Assembly (NCBI RefSeq): GCF_022810305.1
Contig: NZ_JALGQH010000005.1
Location: 124,001 to 188,000, forward strand
Reading direction: 5' to 3'
Length of the DNA: 64,000 nt
DNA from: Rhodococcus sp. ARC_M6
GTDB lineage: Bacteria > Actinomycetota > Actinomycetes > Mycobacteriales > Mycobacteriaceae
Under the pieces are notes generated by a model. It was given only the letters and a program-made list of their open reading frames with translations. It ran no database searches and was not told the DNA's origin. The stretch's first letter is position 1; every line of letters begins with the position of its first letter. This document shows, piece after piece, positions 16,378-26,794 of this stretch. Both the position numbers and the translations under genes were made by a program.

Positions 16378-17067
16378 GTGCAACCCGTTCGCCGCGCAAG
16401 CCTCATCTCGCAGGTCACCGAACAACTCCGCACCGAAATCAGAAGCGGAACCTGGCCGGTCGGATCAAAGATTCCCACCGAACCCGCGCTGTCCGAGCTG
16501 ACGGGCACTGGCCGGAACACAGTCCGCGAAGCGGTTCAAGCCCTGGTTCACGCCGGAATGCTGGAACGCCGCCAGGGATCGGGCACGTACGTCGTCGCGA
16601 CATCGGATCTGGGCGGCACACTCGGCAATTACTTTGCGGGTGCCCACGAGCGTGACGTTCTCGAACTACGACGCGCCCTCGACATCACGGCCGCAACGCT
16701 GGCAGCAGTACGTCGCAACGACGACGACATTGCCTCACTCACCAGCCTTCTTCGCGCCCGCGCGGCGACCTGGGAAGGAAACGACATCGCGGCAGCCACG
16801 GTGGCCGATGTAGCATTGCACCGCGCCATCGTCGCAGCCAGCCACAACACCGTGTACCTGGAGTTCTACGACTCGCTGCTGCCGATCATCGAATCCACGA
16901 TTCATCAGCACATCGACGCCACGGGCGAGGGCTTCCACTCGCGTCACGAAAACCTCGTTGCCGCCGTCATCGCCGGCGATGCGAGTGCCGCCTCCGATGC
17001 TGCTCGTGATCTCTTCGAAGGCCTGGTCGCCGATTTCACAAGACCCGAGCCGTCGCCAACCGAGTAG
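16378..17067 (+). CDS. GntR-family transcriptional regulator, FadR/FCD subfamily
   Basis: A 229-residue regulator. Residues about 5-75 are the GntR winged helix (SLISQVTEQLRTEI, then TGTGRNTVREAVQALV and RRQGSGTYV). Residues about 85-225 are an all-helical FCD ligand domain with metal-type His residues (DVALHRAIVAAS near residue 140, HSRHENLVAAV near residue 190). It starts at GTG 16378. FCD regulators sense small carboxylic acids or similar ligands; the effector here is unknown. Divergence from the CynX-type transporter suggests it controls uptake by that transporter. It converges on the YCII gene with only 2 bp between stops. Confidence 0.88.
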   Translation: MQPVRRASLISQVTEQLRTEIRSGTWPVGSKIPTEPALSELTGTGRNTVREAVQALVHAGMLERRQGSGTYVVATSDLGGTLGNYFAGAHERDVLELRRALDITAATLAAVRRNDDDIASLTSLLRARAATWEGNDIAAATVADVALHRAIVAASHNTVYLEFYDSLLPIIESTIHQHIDATGEGFHSRHENLVAAVIAGDASAASDAARDLFEGLVADFTRPEPSPTE

Positions 17068-17069
17068 AA

Positions 17070-17408
17070 CTAGCTGGCCGGGTCATACATGAACTCGCGG
17101 AGCTCCTGCGAGCAACGGCAGGCGACCGCAATCTTTCTCGCCCACTCGACCGCGTCTTCACGGGTCGGCAACTCCAGCACCGTGAACCCTCCATCGAGTT
17201 CACTGCCCGGATAGAGCTCGGCACTTACCGCACCGTCGGCGGAAACCAGCACGGGATCGACTCCCTCGTTGATCCCACCGCCGAACACATAGACGCCGGC
17301 AACCTTCGCCTCCTCGATCACAGCGCGGGATTCGGCCGAGACGATCGAGAACTCCTCGTCGGTCAGCACCAATGCTTTGCTCGGAAAGGAAATGAGGTAT
17401 TTCGTCAT
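17070..17408 (-). CDS. YCII-related (DGPF-like) protein
   Basis: A 112-residue protein of the YCII/DGPF fold, a ferredoxin-like small domain. It opens with MTKYLISFPS, contains AGVYVFGGGIN near residues 40-50 and ends with a helix (AVEWARKIAVACRC). The ATG at 17408 is chosen because the longer frame adds 12 unrelated residues. Many YCII proteins are encoded beside sigma factors or enzymes and have no assigned reaction. Its neighbours here (a regulator and a kinase-like protein) do not indicate a role. Confidence 0.75.
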   Translation of the reverse strand: MTKYLISFPSKALVLTDEEFSIVSAESRAVIEEAKVAGVYVFGGGINEGVDPVLVSADGAVSAELYPGSELDGGFTVLELPTREDAVEWARKIAVACRCSQELREFMYDPAS

Positions 17409-17462
17409 ACCTCGATGGTGCCCCGCAGTCAGTCCGAACAGCAACAGTCCGAACAGTGCGCT

Positions 17463-18314
17463 CTAGAGCAACAGACGCACGATGTCGGAGGTTCGGGCCA
17501 AGCCGGGAAAGGCATCCGATGTGGAACGCGGATGCAATACGTGGACAGCCAGGCGGAACATAACCGCACGCAGGAGCATTTGCGGCCACTCCGGCAGGTC
17601 TTCCCAGCGTCCGACCAGGGCCTCGTCCGCTCCGCCCCAGGAGATTGCGTCGACAACAGCAACAGCGGCCGCCCAGGCCGCCGGTCGCCAATACGGCGTG
17701 ATGTCCGTAATGCCGGGAGCCATGCTGCCCGAGAAGAGAACCGTGCCGAACAAATCGCCGTGCACCAATTGATCGGGGCTGTGAACGGGCTTGCGGAGCG
17801 TCGCCAGGCCCGCGATCAGTTCGAGGCTCTTGCGTCCGTCGGGCGACGGCGACTCGAGTTGCTCGACGCCCTTCGCGATACGCAACGGAACGGTTTCCCA
17901 CGCCGCACGATCCGCAGCGACAAAGACGTCAACCTCGGCCCACGGCGGGACCGGTGGCTGAGCGAGGAATCTGGGGCGCTCGAGCGAAGCTGTCGCAGCG
18001 TGTAACCGACAAGACATGGACACAACCTCGTCGTGGCGAGGTTCGGGTGTTCCGACGATGAAAGTGTCTGCGCGCCAACCTGATACAACGTAGCGGCCGT
18101 CAGTGGATCGCACGGGGCGAGCCAAGCGCACACCGTCGACTTCGAGGTTCTCACGCACTTTTGCCGACCAGGCGGCGCGCGCATGGTCCGCAACGGCGGA
18201 GAGAACGACGTCTCCACACAGCCAACCGCCGTCCCAATCCGCACCGAGTGGGATGGGCTCTACTTCGCGGAGGCCGAAGGTGGAGCACACGTGCTGGGGA
18301 GGTTGGCCTGTCAC
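17463..18314 (-). CDS. TIGR02569-family protein, aminoglycoside phosphotransferase-like fold (Rv3205c-type)
   Basis: A 283-residue protein of an actinobacterial family placed next to moeZ in mycobacteria. It shows a kinase-like catalytic loop LVHGDLFGTVLF near residues 180-191, followed by ITDITPYWRPAAWA where an APH-type kinase has its DFD metal site; the aspartate pattern is altered. N-terminal GADWDGGWLCGDVVL may form a nucleotide-binding loop. Whether it phosphorylates anything is unknown. It is 47 bp downstream of moeZ on the same strand and may be co-transcribed. Confidence 0.75.
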   Translation of the reverse strand: MTGQPPQHVCSTFGLREVEPIPLGADWDGGWLCGDVVLSAVADHARAAWSAKVRENLEVDGVRLARPVRSTDGRYVVSGWRADTFIVGTPEPRHDEVVSMSCRLHAATASLERPRFLAQPPVPPWAEVDVFVAADRAAWETVPLRIAKGVEQLESPSPDGRKSLELIAGLATLRKPVHSPDQLVHGDLFGTVLFSGSMAPGITDITPYWRPAAWAAAVAVVDAISWGGADEALVGRWEDLPEWPQMLLRAVMFRLAVHVLHPRSTSDAFPGLARTSDIVRLLL

Positions 18315-18361
18315 CGCTCCAACGCTACCGGTGCAAGTCCGTCAGATCCTGCAAGGCACGC

Positions 18362-19549
18362 CTAATACACCGGCAGAGAAGTATCGACCTGATTTGCCCA
18401 GGCAATGGCACCACCCTGAAGATGGACGGCATCCGCGAAACCGGCACTCTTGAGAACAGCGAGCGCCTCGGCCGATCGAATGCCGGTTTTGCAATACACA
18501 ACGATCTGCTTGTTCTGCGGCAACGACGCCAGCGCCTCGCCGGAGACAATCCGATCCTTGGGAATCAGAACCGCACCGGGCAGGTGCATGATGTCCCACT
18601 CGACAGGTTCCCGCACGTCGACGAGTTCCAACTCCTGACCACTGCTGATCAGCTGCTCGAGTTCCTTGGCGGTGATCGTGGATCCGGCGGCCGCGTCACT
18701 CGCCTCCTCCGACACGACGCCGCAGAACTCGTCGTAATCGATGAGTTCCGTGACCGGGATCCGTTTCGGATCGCGCTGTAGTCGAATCGTGCGGAACGTC
18801 ATGGCCAGAGCGTCGTAAATCATCAGGCGTCCGAGCAACGGTTGACCGATACCCGTGATCAGCTTCACGGCCTCCGTGGCCATGATCGACCCGACCGTTG
18901 CGGGCAGAACACCGAGCACGCCGCCCTCCGCACACGACGGCACCATGCCCGGCGGCGGAGCTTCGGGATACAGATCCCGGTAATTGAGCCCGAGACCGTC
19001 GGGTGCGTCTTCCCAGAACACCGAGACCTGGCCTTCGAAGCGATAGATCGATCCCCACACATACGGCTTGCCGGCAAGCACAGCCGCGTCGTTGACCAGG
19101 TAACGCGTCGCAAAGTTGTCGGTGCCGTCGAGGATCAGGTCGTAGTGCGCAAACAATTCGACGGCATTGGTGTTGTCGAGTCGGAACTCGTGCAGCCGCA
19201 CATCGATGTGCTCGTTGATCTCGAGGATCGACTCGCGTGCGCTGACGGCCTTGGGACGACCCACATCCGACCGCCCGTGAATGACCTGACGCTGCAGGTT
19301 CGACAGGTCGACCTCGTCGAAATCCACGATCCCGATCGTGCCGACACCCGCTGCCGCCAGATACAGCAGTGCCGGCGAGCCCAGACCACCGGCGCCGATG
19401 AACAACACACGTGCGTTCTTGAGTCGCTTCTGACCGGTCACGCCCACATTCGGAATGATCAGGTGCCGGCTGTACCGAGCAACTTCTTCCCGGCTCAACG
19501 CGGCGGCAGGTTCCACCAAAGGTGGCAATACGACGGGTGTTGCAGACAC
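18362..19549 (-). CDS. moeZ: Adenylyltransferase/sulfurtransferase MoeZ (MoeB-rhodanese)
   Basis: A 395-residue two-domain protein. The N-terminal 260 or so residues are a ThiF/MoeB E1-like domain, with ATP loop GAGGLGSPALLYLAAAG near 53-69, DEVDLSNLQRQVIH and catalytic-region GTDNFATRY. The C-terminal rhodanese domain has active-site CKTGIRS. It adenylates the C-terminal glycine of small carriers (MoaD, CysO, ThiS types) and loads sulfur onto them for molybdopterin and cysteine synthesis. The CxxC zinc pairs of E. coli MoeB are not present; only PSCAEGG is seen, as in actinobacterial MoeZ. GTG 19549 follows AGGAG at good spacing. Confidence 0.93.
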   Translation of the reverse strand: MSATPVVLPPLVEPAAALSREEVARYSRHLIIPNVGVTGQKRLKNARVLFIGAGGLGSPALLYLAAAGVGTIGIVDFDEVDLSNLQRQVIHGRSDVGRPKAVSARESILEINEHIDVRLHEFRLDNTNAVELFAHYDLILDGTDNFATRYLVNDAAVLAGKPYVWGSIYRFEGQVSVFWEDAPDGLGLNYRDLYPEAPPPGMVPSCAEGGVLGVLPATVGSIMATEAVKLITGIGQPLLGRLMIYDALAMTFRTIRLQRDPKRIPVTELIDYDEFCGVVSEEASDAAAGSTITAKELEQLISSGQELELVDVREPVEWDIMHLPGAVLIPKDRIVSGEALASLPQNKQIVVYCKTGIRSAEALAVLKSAGFADAVHLQGGAIAWANQVDTSLPVY

Positions 19550-19568
19550 CGAAAACTCCTGGATCTAT

Positions 19569-21556
<1,988 letters not shown>

Positions 21557-21570
21557 TCACTTCTGCGACA

Positions 21571-21611
21571 CAAGAATGGCGGGCAGTCTTCGTGACTGCC
21601 CGCCATTCTTG
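21571..21611. terminator. Bidirectional rho-independent terminator
   Basis: A perfect 18-bp inverted repeat (arms 21571-21588 and 21594-21611) with a TTCGT loop lies between the convergent TetR and DUF3107 genes. It is AT-rich at its base (CAAGAA/TTCTTG) and followed by TCTTGCTTT, so it can terminate both transcripts. Confidence 0.9.
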
Positions 21612-21625
21612 TCTTGCTTTGCGTG

Positions 21626-21856
21626 TCAGACGGTAGGTGCGAACCCGACCTTGCGGATATCGGAAGGACCGATCTCCACATACGCAACACGGCTCGCCTG
21701 CACGAGGAACTTGCGGCCCTTGTCGTCGACGAGTGAGAGAACCGGCTCGCTGCCACCGAGGACGCTCGAGACCAGTGCCTCGACCTCGTCAGGGGTCTGT
21801 TCGCTGTTGACGATGAGCTCACGCGGGCTGTCGATTACACCGATCTTGACCTCCAC
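21626..21856 (-). CDS. DUF3107 small protein (TB9.4-like)
   Basis: A 76-residue actinobacterial protein of the DUF3107 family (Rv3208A/TB9.4). The whole length is conserved-looking: VEVKIGVIDSPREL at the start, then PDEVEALVSSVLGG and KGRKFLVQASRVAYVEIG. GTG 21856 is chosen because GGAGG lies 6 nt upstream; the alternative TTG 21862 abuts the ribosome site directly. It is convergent with the TetR gene across a shared terminator. Function is unknown. Confidence 0.85.
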   Translation of the reverse strand: MEVKIGVIDSPRELIVNSEQTPDEVEALVSSVLGGSEPVLSLVDDKGRKFLVQASRVAYVEIGPSDIRKVGFAPTV

Positions 21857-21973
21857 GGTCAACCTCCGAACTGTTCGTGAAATACATCAGCTGTCCTGGC
21901 CAGGCTAGTGCAGCATCACACCGACACGCTCGCTGCCGCGCTGTGCCCAGAGCGAACAGGCGCAGACGCCGTG

Positions 21974-22669
21974 TCAGACCAGGCCGAGTGTGGCCATGCG
22001 CTCCGCATGCTTGGCCTGCATACCGTCGAACAGTGCCACCACGCCGTTGAGGTCCCCGGAGGCCGAGATCACCAGGTCGGTGAGGTCCTCACGCTGCGCG
22101 AGAACGAACTGCGCCTGCGTGATCGCCTCGCCGAGCAACCTGCGCCCCCACAACATGAGGCGGTCCTTGACCCGCGTGCTCCCCTCCACCGCTGCCCGCA
22201 CTTCGAGGACCACGAATTCGGAATGACCCGTCTGCGACAGCACGTCCTCGACGATCGCCGCCACATCGGTCGGAAGTGAATGGCCGATCTCACGATAGAA
22301 ATCCGCGGCAATTCCGTCGCCGACATAGGCCTTCACCAACGATTCCAGCCACGTCGAAGGCGTCGTCGATGCGTGGTAGTTGTCCAACGCCCGGACAAAC
22401 GGGTCCATTACCTCGAAAATGTCGTGACCACGCTCGGTCAGGGCAGTCGACAACGTTTCGAAGTGAGCCATCTCGGCCGCAGCCATACTGGCAATTGCGA
22501 CCTTCCCGTGCAGCTCAGGTGCCATCTGAGCATCTTCCGACAGCCGGTAGAATGCAGATATCTCGCCGTAGGCGAGTACCGCGAACAAGTCGATGACACC
22601 CGGATGATCGGAAGCCACGCGGGCTTCCGTACCGGTGTCTGCCGAAGCATCAAGATCGTGTGCGCCCAT
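21974..22669 (-). CDS. Ferritin-like fold protein (Rv3210c-type, MiaE-like)
   Basis: A 231-residue helical protein with ferritin-like carboxylate/His di-iron patterns: AYGEISAFYRL near residue 36, MAAAEMAHFETL near residue 65, and a later E-H region (QTGHSEFVVLEVR). This resembles MiaE-like tRNA hydroxylases and other ferritin-like oxygenases. ATG 22669 (MGAHDLDAS) is chosen; a longer frame adds 14 residues with no support. It is 117 bp upstream of DUF3107 on the same strand and divergent from rhlE. Substrate unknown. Confidence 0.75.
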   Translation of the reverse strand: MGAHDLDASADTGTEARVASDHPGVIDLFAVLAYGEISAFYRLSEDAQMAPELHGKVAIASMAAAEMAHFETLSTALTERGHDIFEVMDPFVRALDNYHASTTPSTWLESLVKAYVGDGIAADFYREIGHSLPTDVAAIVEDVLSQTGHSEFVVLEVRAAVEGSTRVKDRLMLWGRRLLGEAITQAQFVLAQREDLTDLVISASGDLNGVVALFDGMQAKHAERMATLGLV

Positions 22670-22729
22670 GGTTACGAACTCTAATGCCACTGCGCCCGCC
22701 CGGCTGGGCAAGCTACCCGGGACTGCAGC

Positions 22730-22773
22730 GTGATCTAGGCCATGCCTTGCCGTGATCTAGGCCATGCTTTACC
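22730..22773. repeat. Tandem 22-bp repeat, two copies
   Basis: Two adjacent 22-bp units at 22730-22751 and 22752-22773 share 20 of 22 bases, both beginning GTGATCTAGGCCATGC. They lie 350-390 bp before rhlE and 60-100 bp upstream of the divergent ferritin-like gene. Confidence 0.9.
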
Positions 22774-22879
22774 GAGAGTGTGCCGGGCGCCAGTTACAAT
22801 GGGTTTCGGGAGTTCGCTAGTTTCCCCCGCTCTGACGCTCTGACGTCGGCCGGGATGACCTTTTTCACGCGACCCCCAC

Positions 22880-22914
22880 GGTTTCACGTAAACCACATGG
22901 TTCCACGTAAACCA
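22880..22914. repeat. Two palindromic 16-bp repeats 19 bp apart
   Basis: Units GGTTTCACGTAAACCA (22880-22895) and GGTTCCACGTAAACCA (22899-22914) differ at one base. Each is an inverted repeat (GGTTT...AAACC) around CACGT. The 19-bp spacing, close to two helical turns, suggests a pair of protein-binding sites. Confidence 0.75.
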
Positions 22915-23120
22915 ACCAGATAATGTGCGCGCACCTGCATCGAAGGTTGTTGCCCGCTTCGCCGAGACTTCACGGACGGCATCAGAAAAAAACAAGTCCG
23001 CGAACTCTTCGAGCTGAGGCGTAGGCATGGCCGACGAACAAGAGGGCATCGACTTCGGCCGATTTACGGCCGGGCCCCTTACCTTGTGCGTGCGTACCGC
23101 CACAAGGAAAGGCCAGTCCG

Positions 23121-24710
23121 CTGAGCAAGATCACGATCGACCACGAAGACGAAGCAACCGAGAACACAGTTTCGGTCCAGCTCGACGACACCCATGTACC
23201 CCCGACCTTCGCCGAACTCGGTGTGCGAGACGAAATCGTCCGCGCCCTGAACGAGATCGGTATCGAACGCACCTTCGCCATCCAGGAACTCACTCTTCCG
23301 CTGGCTATGGCCGGCGATGACCTCATCGGTCAGGCCCGCACCGGAATGGGCAAGACCTTCGGTTTCGGCGTTCCGCTGCTGCATCGCATCGTCACTGCCG
23401 CCAACGGCACGGCTGCTCTCGACGGCACGCCGCGCGCCCTCATCATCGTCCCGACCCGTGAGCTGTGCATCCAGGTCGCCCGCGACCTCGAGAACGCCAG
23501 CAAGTACCTCCGCGTCGGTGATCGCGGCCTTCAGGTTCTGCCGATCTACGGTGGTCGCCCCTACGAAACTCAGATCGCGGCTCTCCAGAAGGGTGTCGAC
23601 GTCGTTGTCGGCACACCCGGACGCCTGCTCGATCTCGCCAATCAGTCGCACCTGATCCTGGGCAAGGTCGGCGTACTCGTTCTCGACGAAGCCGACGAAA
23701 TGCTCGATCTCGGCTTCCTGCCCGACATCGAACGCCTCATGGGAATGGTCCCCGACAAGCGTCAGACGTTGCTGTTCTCAGCAACCATGCCGGGCCCGAT
23801 CATCACGCTCGCTCGCACCTTCCTGACGCAACCGACGCACATCCGCGCCGAGGAAGCCGAATCTTCGGCCGTCCACGACCGCACCAGCCAGCACATCTAC
23901 CGTGCTCACGCCCTGGACAAGGCCGAAATGGTTGCGCGAGTACTGCAGGCCGAAGGCCGCGGCGCCACCATGATCTTCACGCGCACCAAGCGCACCGCCC
24001 AGAAAGTCGCCGACGATCTTGCGGAGCGCGGCTTCTCGGTCGGAGCCGTTCACGGTGATCTCGGTCAGGTCGCCCGCGAGAAGGCCTTGAAGTCCTTCCG
24101 CAACGGCAAGGTCGACGTGTTGGTCGCCACCGATGTCGCCGCTCGCGGTATCGACATCGACGACGTCACCCACGTCATCAATTACCAGTGCCCCGAAGAC
24201 GAGAAGACCTACGTGCACCGCATCGGTCGTACCGGCCGCGCCGGCCGCACCGGTATCGCCGTGACGCTGGTCGACTGGGATGACATCCCCCGTTGGCAGC
24301 TCATCGACAAGGCCCTGAGCCTGGGCATCCCGGATCCGGTCGAGACGTACTCCAGCTCACCGCACCTGTACGAAGAGATGGCTATCCCGGCTGACGCCAA
24401 GGGCACCGTCCGCAAGCCCAAGGCTGCCGAGCCTGCCGCCGAGAAGAAGAGCAAGCCCGCTGCGGCAGCAAGCTCCGACTCCGACAGCACCGAGGAAAGC
24501 ACTGCTCCGAAACGGACCCGCACTCGTCGGCGTACCCGCTCCGGCGACGAAGGTACCGGAGCAACGCAGTCCGGAGTGACCGCAACGGCCAGTGCCAGTG
24601 CAACTGCTCCCGCCGCTACCGGTGACGCAGCCGCCGACGACGCTTCCAAGCCGCGTCGCCGTCGCCGCCGTCGCCCCGTGGCAGCCGGCGCGGCAACCGC
24701 CGCAGAGTAA
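23121..24710 (+). CDS. rhlE: DEAD-box RNA helicase RhlE
   Basis: A 529-residue RNA helicase if started at CTG 23121. Motifs in order: Q motif near FAIQELTLPLA, Walker A ARTGMGKTF, PTREL, TPGR, DEAD at 'LVLDEADEMLDLGF', SAT, then C-terminal helicase motifs including ATDVAARGIDIDDV and HRIGRTGRAG. A low-complexity tail rich in Ala, Pro, Lys and Arg (about 130 residues, ending [11 protein letters not shown]) likely binds RNA. The only in-frame GTG (23223) would remove the conserved TFAELGV start of the family. CTG 23121 follows AGGAAAGG at workable spacing and gives LSKITIDHED. A different start cannot be excluded. Confidence 0.92.
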   Translation: MSKITIDHEDEATENTVSVQLDDTHVPPTFAELGVRDEIVRALNEIGIERTFAIQELTLPLAMAGDDLIGQARTGMGKTFGFGVPLLHRIVTAANGTAALDGTPRALIIVPTRELCIQVARDLENASKYLRVGDRGLQVLPIYGGRPYETQIAALQKGVDVVVGTPGRLLDLANQSHLILGKVGVLVLDEADEMLDLGFLPDIERLMGMVPDKRQTLLFSATMPGPIITLARTFLTQPTHIRAEEAESSAVHDRTSQHIYRAHALDKAEMVARVLQAEGRGATMIFTRTKRTAQKVADDLAERGFSVGAVHGDLGQVAREKALKSFRNGKVDVLVATDVAARGIDIDDVTHVINYQCPEDEKTYVHRIGRTGRAGRTGIAVTLVDWDDIPRWQLIDKALSLGIPDPVETYSSSPHLYEEMAIPADAKGTVRKPKAAEPAAEKKSKPAAAASSDSDSTEESTAPKRTRTRRRTRSGDEGTGATQSGVTATASASATAPAATGDAAADDASKPRRRRRRRPVAAGAATAAE

Positions 24711-24719
24711 GCTCCCCAT

Positions 24720-25922
24720 GTGCTGGCACCGGAACGGCGAACTCGCTCAGATGTAATCGTTGCTCTCGGTATCGCGCTGGCCGTGATCGTGGCGGTGACC
24801 GTGGTGTGGTTGCGCAGTGATGCGCGCGGAACCACCTCGGTCACCGCTGACACAACTCTTCCCCCGCTGGCAACGTCGGTGGTCTTACCCGACGTGCTCA
24901 GCGCGGTCTGGGAATTTCCGAGTGCCGATTCGTCCTCCCCCATCGCCGCTGGGAACGCTGCCGTCACGGCCGACGGCAGCGATGTTGTGGGGCGCGACCC
25001 CGCAACCGGCGACGAAGTGTGGCGCTACTCGCGCAACATCCCGCTGTGCGGTGCCATCGAGACCTGGGATCGCGTTGTCGCTGTGTATCAAGACAATCGC
25101 GGATGCTCACAGGTCACCTCACTGGTCGCCGACACCGGCGCACGCAAAGATCAACGCAACAGCGACGCCGATGCGGCAGTGACGCTGTCCGCCGACGGCA
25201 CCTACCTCATCTCACGCGGTTCCACGCGTCTGGAACTCTGGCGCTCAGACCTGGTCCGGACACTGGAATACGGCCGCGTCGACGCCCCCGTCAACCCCAC
25301 GAAGCAACCACGTAGCGGGTGCGAATTGCTCGGCGCCGCTTCGAGTTCCAGCCGCCTGTCCGTTCTCGAAAAATGCCCGGATGACGCGTCGAACCGCCTG
25401 ACAGTGATGAATCCCGCCCCCAAGGATGCCCAAGAACCCGAAGAATACGGGTCTGTAGTCCTTCCTGATTCCATCGGCGCCCGTATCCTGGCCGTTTCCG
25501 GCGAAAAAACTGCGGTGTACCTACCCGCTGCCAACGGAAACCCTTCTCGGATAAGCATTTTCGACGGCAGCGGCGCGGGCGTGGTCGACTATCCGATCGA
25601 CGGCGTCGTCCCGGAAAAATCCACCGTGAACGCCGACAAGAACGCCATCACGTGGTGGACCGGCACCCAGACGATCAATCTCCGCACGAGTGACCTGACC
25701 CCCACCTGGATTGTCGCGGGCACCGCAGGCCCCGGAACAATGGTGTCCGGGCAACTACTCGTCCCGGTGCCGAATGGGATCGCGATGATCAATCCCGCCG
25801 ACGGCACCGTCTCCCGCATGATCGGCGTCGACCGCGGTGAGGTCACCACGCCCATCGTTATCGCCGGCGCCGGCGCCACCATCCTCGAACAGCGCGGCGG
25901 AACCCTCGTCGCACTGCGTTAA
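24720..25922 (+). CDS. Membrane-anchored Rv3212-like protein (PQQ-type beta-propeller-like)
   Basis: A 400-residue protein with an N-terminal anchor (VIVALGIALAVIVAVTVVW near residues 12-30) and an exported domain with repeated short beta motifs such as DGSDVVGRDPATGDEVWRY and GIAMINPADGTVSRMI, typical of PQQ/WD-like propellers. It starts at GTG 24720, 9 bp after rhlE, so the two are probably co-transcribed, as Rv3211-Rv3212. No enzyme motif is visible. It converges on the ParA gene. Confidence 0.78.
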   Translation: MLAPERRTRSDVIVALGIALAVIVAVTVVWLRSDARGTTSVTADTTLPPLATSVVLPDVLSAVWEFPSADSSSPIAAGNAAVTADGSDVVGRDPATGDEVWRYSRNIPLCGAIETWDRVVAVYQDNRGCSQVTSLVADTGARKDQRNSDADAAVTLSADGTYLISRGSTRLELWRSDLVRTLEYGRVDAPVNPTKQPRSGCELLGAASSSSRLSVLEKCPDDASNRLTVMNPAPKDAQEPEEYGSVVLPDSIGARILAVSGEKTAVYLPAANGNPSRISIFDGSGAGVVDYPIDGVVPEKSTVNADKNAITWWTGTQTINLRTSDLTPTWIVAGTAGPGTMVSGQLLVPVPNGIAMINPADGTVSRMIGVDRGEVTTPIVIAGAGATILEQRGGTLVALR

Positions 25923-25925
25923 CGA

Positions 25926-26723
25926 CTAGAGCGTCAGCTCCGGGACAAAGGTCTCGACTTCGCTTCCTGCCCAATGCTTCACAAGGTTGGCGGCAAGATC
26001 GCGATACGCGTCGGCACCCTTGTTCTTACGACCCGCCAGCACCGTCACACCGGACGCCGACGCCTCCGCGAACTTTACGGTCCGCGGAATCGGCGGCGCA
26101 AGAACCGGCAACGAGTAGCGGTCGCTGACATCGGCGAGAACATCACGACTGTGCGTGGTTCGGGCGTCGTAGAGCGTCGGCAATGCGCCGAGCAGAACCA
26201 GATCCGGATTGGTGATGGCCTGCACTTCACGAACCGTGCGCAGCAGTTGCCCGACGCCTCGATGTGCGAGCGTCTCGCATTGCAGCGGAACAAGAACCGA
26301 CTGCGCGGCCGTCAAACCGTTCAGTGTCAGCACCCCCAGCGACGGCGGACAGTCGATGATCACGACGTCGTAGTTTCCGAGCAACGGCGACAGCGCACGC
26401 TTGAGTGCAAATTCTCGGCCGGGCCGCATCAGCAGCAGCGCTTCTGCCCCCGCCAGATCGATGGTCGCGGGCAGCAGGTCCATACCGTCGGCCGTGGTCA
26501 AGACTGCGTCAGCAGCCTCGATGTCGCCGGCCAGAACTTCGTTGACCGAACGCTCGAGCCGATCAGGATTGTGCCCGAGAGAGAACGTCAGACACCCCTG
26601 GGGATCAAGATCCACCACGAGCACCCGTTGACCGAGCGCGGACAAAGCCGCGCCCAAGGAGGCGACGGTCGTGGTCTTTGCCACGCCGCCCTTTTGATTC
26701 GCCACTGCGAGAACCGTCGTCAC
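25926..26723 (-). CDS. ParA/Soj-like ATPase (Rv3213c-type)
   Basis: A 265-residue MinD/ParA-type ATPase. It has the deviant Walker A KGGVAKTTT near residues 10-18, switch I region LDPQGCLTF and Walker B VVIIDCPPSLG. It starts at GTG 26723 (VTTVLAVANQKGG); the longer frame adds 42 residues unlike any ParA. There is no parB beside it, and this is not the oriC-proximal ParA, so its cargo is unknown. It is divergent from the phosphatase gene across 71 bp. Confidence 0.88.
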   Translation of the reverse strand: MTTVLAVANQKGGVAKTTTVASLGAALSALGQRVLVVDLDPQGCLTFSLGHNPDRLERSVNEVLAGDIEAADAVLTTADGMDLLPATIDLAGAEALLLMRPGREFALKRALSPLLGNYDVVIIDCPPSLGVLTLNGLTAAQSVLVPLQCETLAHRGVGQLLRTVREVQAITNPDLVLLGALPTLYDARTTHSRDVLADVSDRYSLPVLAPPIPRTVKFAEASASGVTVLAGRKNKGADAYRDLAANLVKHWAGSEVETFVPELTL

Positions 26724-26794
26724 AAAGAAGATCCTTACGTATTTCGAGCGGAGAGGCGAACAGTACACGCGGTCGTCCTGCAATGATGGTCTAC

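Larger units (their letters stand above)
22670..23120. promoter_or_regulatory. Long divergent leader between the ferritin-like gene and rhlE
   Basis: This 451-bp region has no convincing gene. It carries two repeat systems (listed separately), a GTGCGCGCAC palindrome at 22925-22934 and an A-rich run near 22986. A frame with ATG 23027 reads through into rhlE out of frame and looks like a shadow. DEAD-box helicase genes often have long structured leaders that respond to cold, so a 5' UTR role is likely but unproven. Confidence 0.55.

Noticed and set aside
21571-21611. Large perfect hairpin as a small RNA
   Set aside because: Its position between two convergent stops and A/T flanks fit a shared terminator better.
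23027-23320. Open frame starting ATG 23027 before rhlE
   Set aside because: It reads into rhlE in another frame with Arg-rich, low-quality sequence, no family similarity and no good ribosome site.
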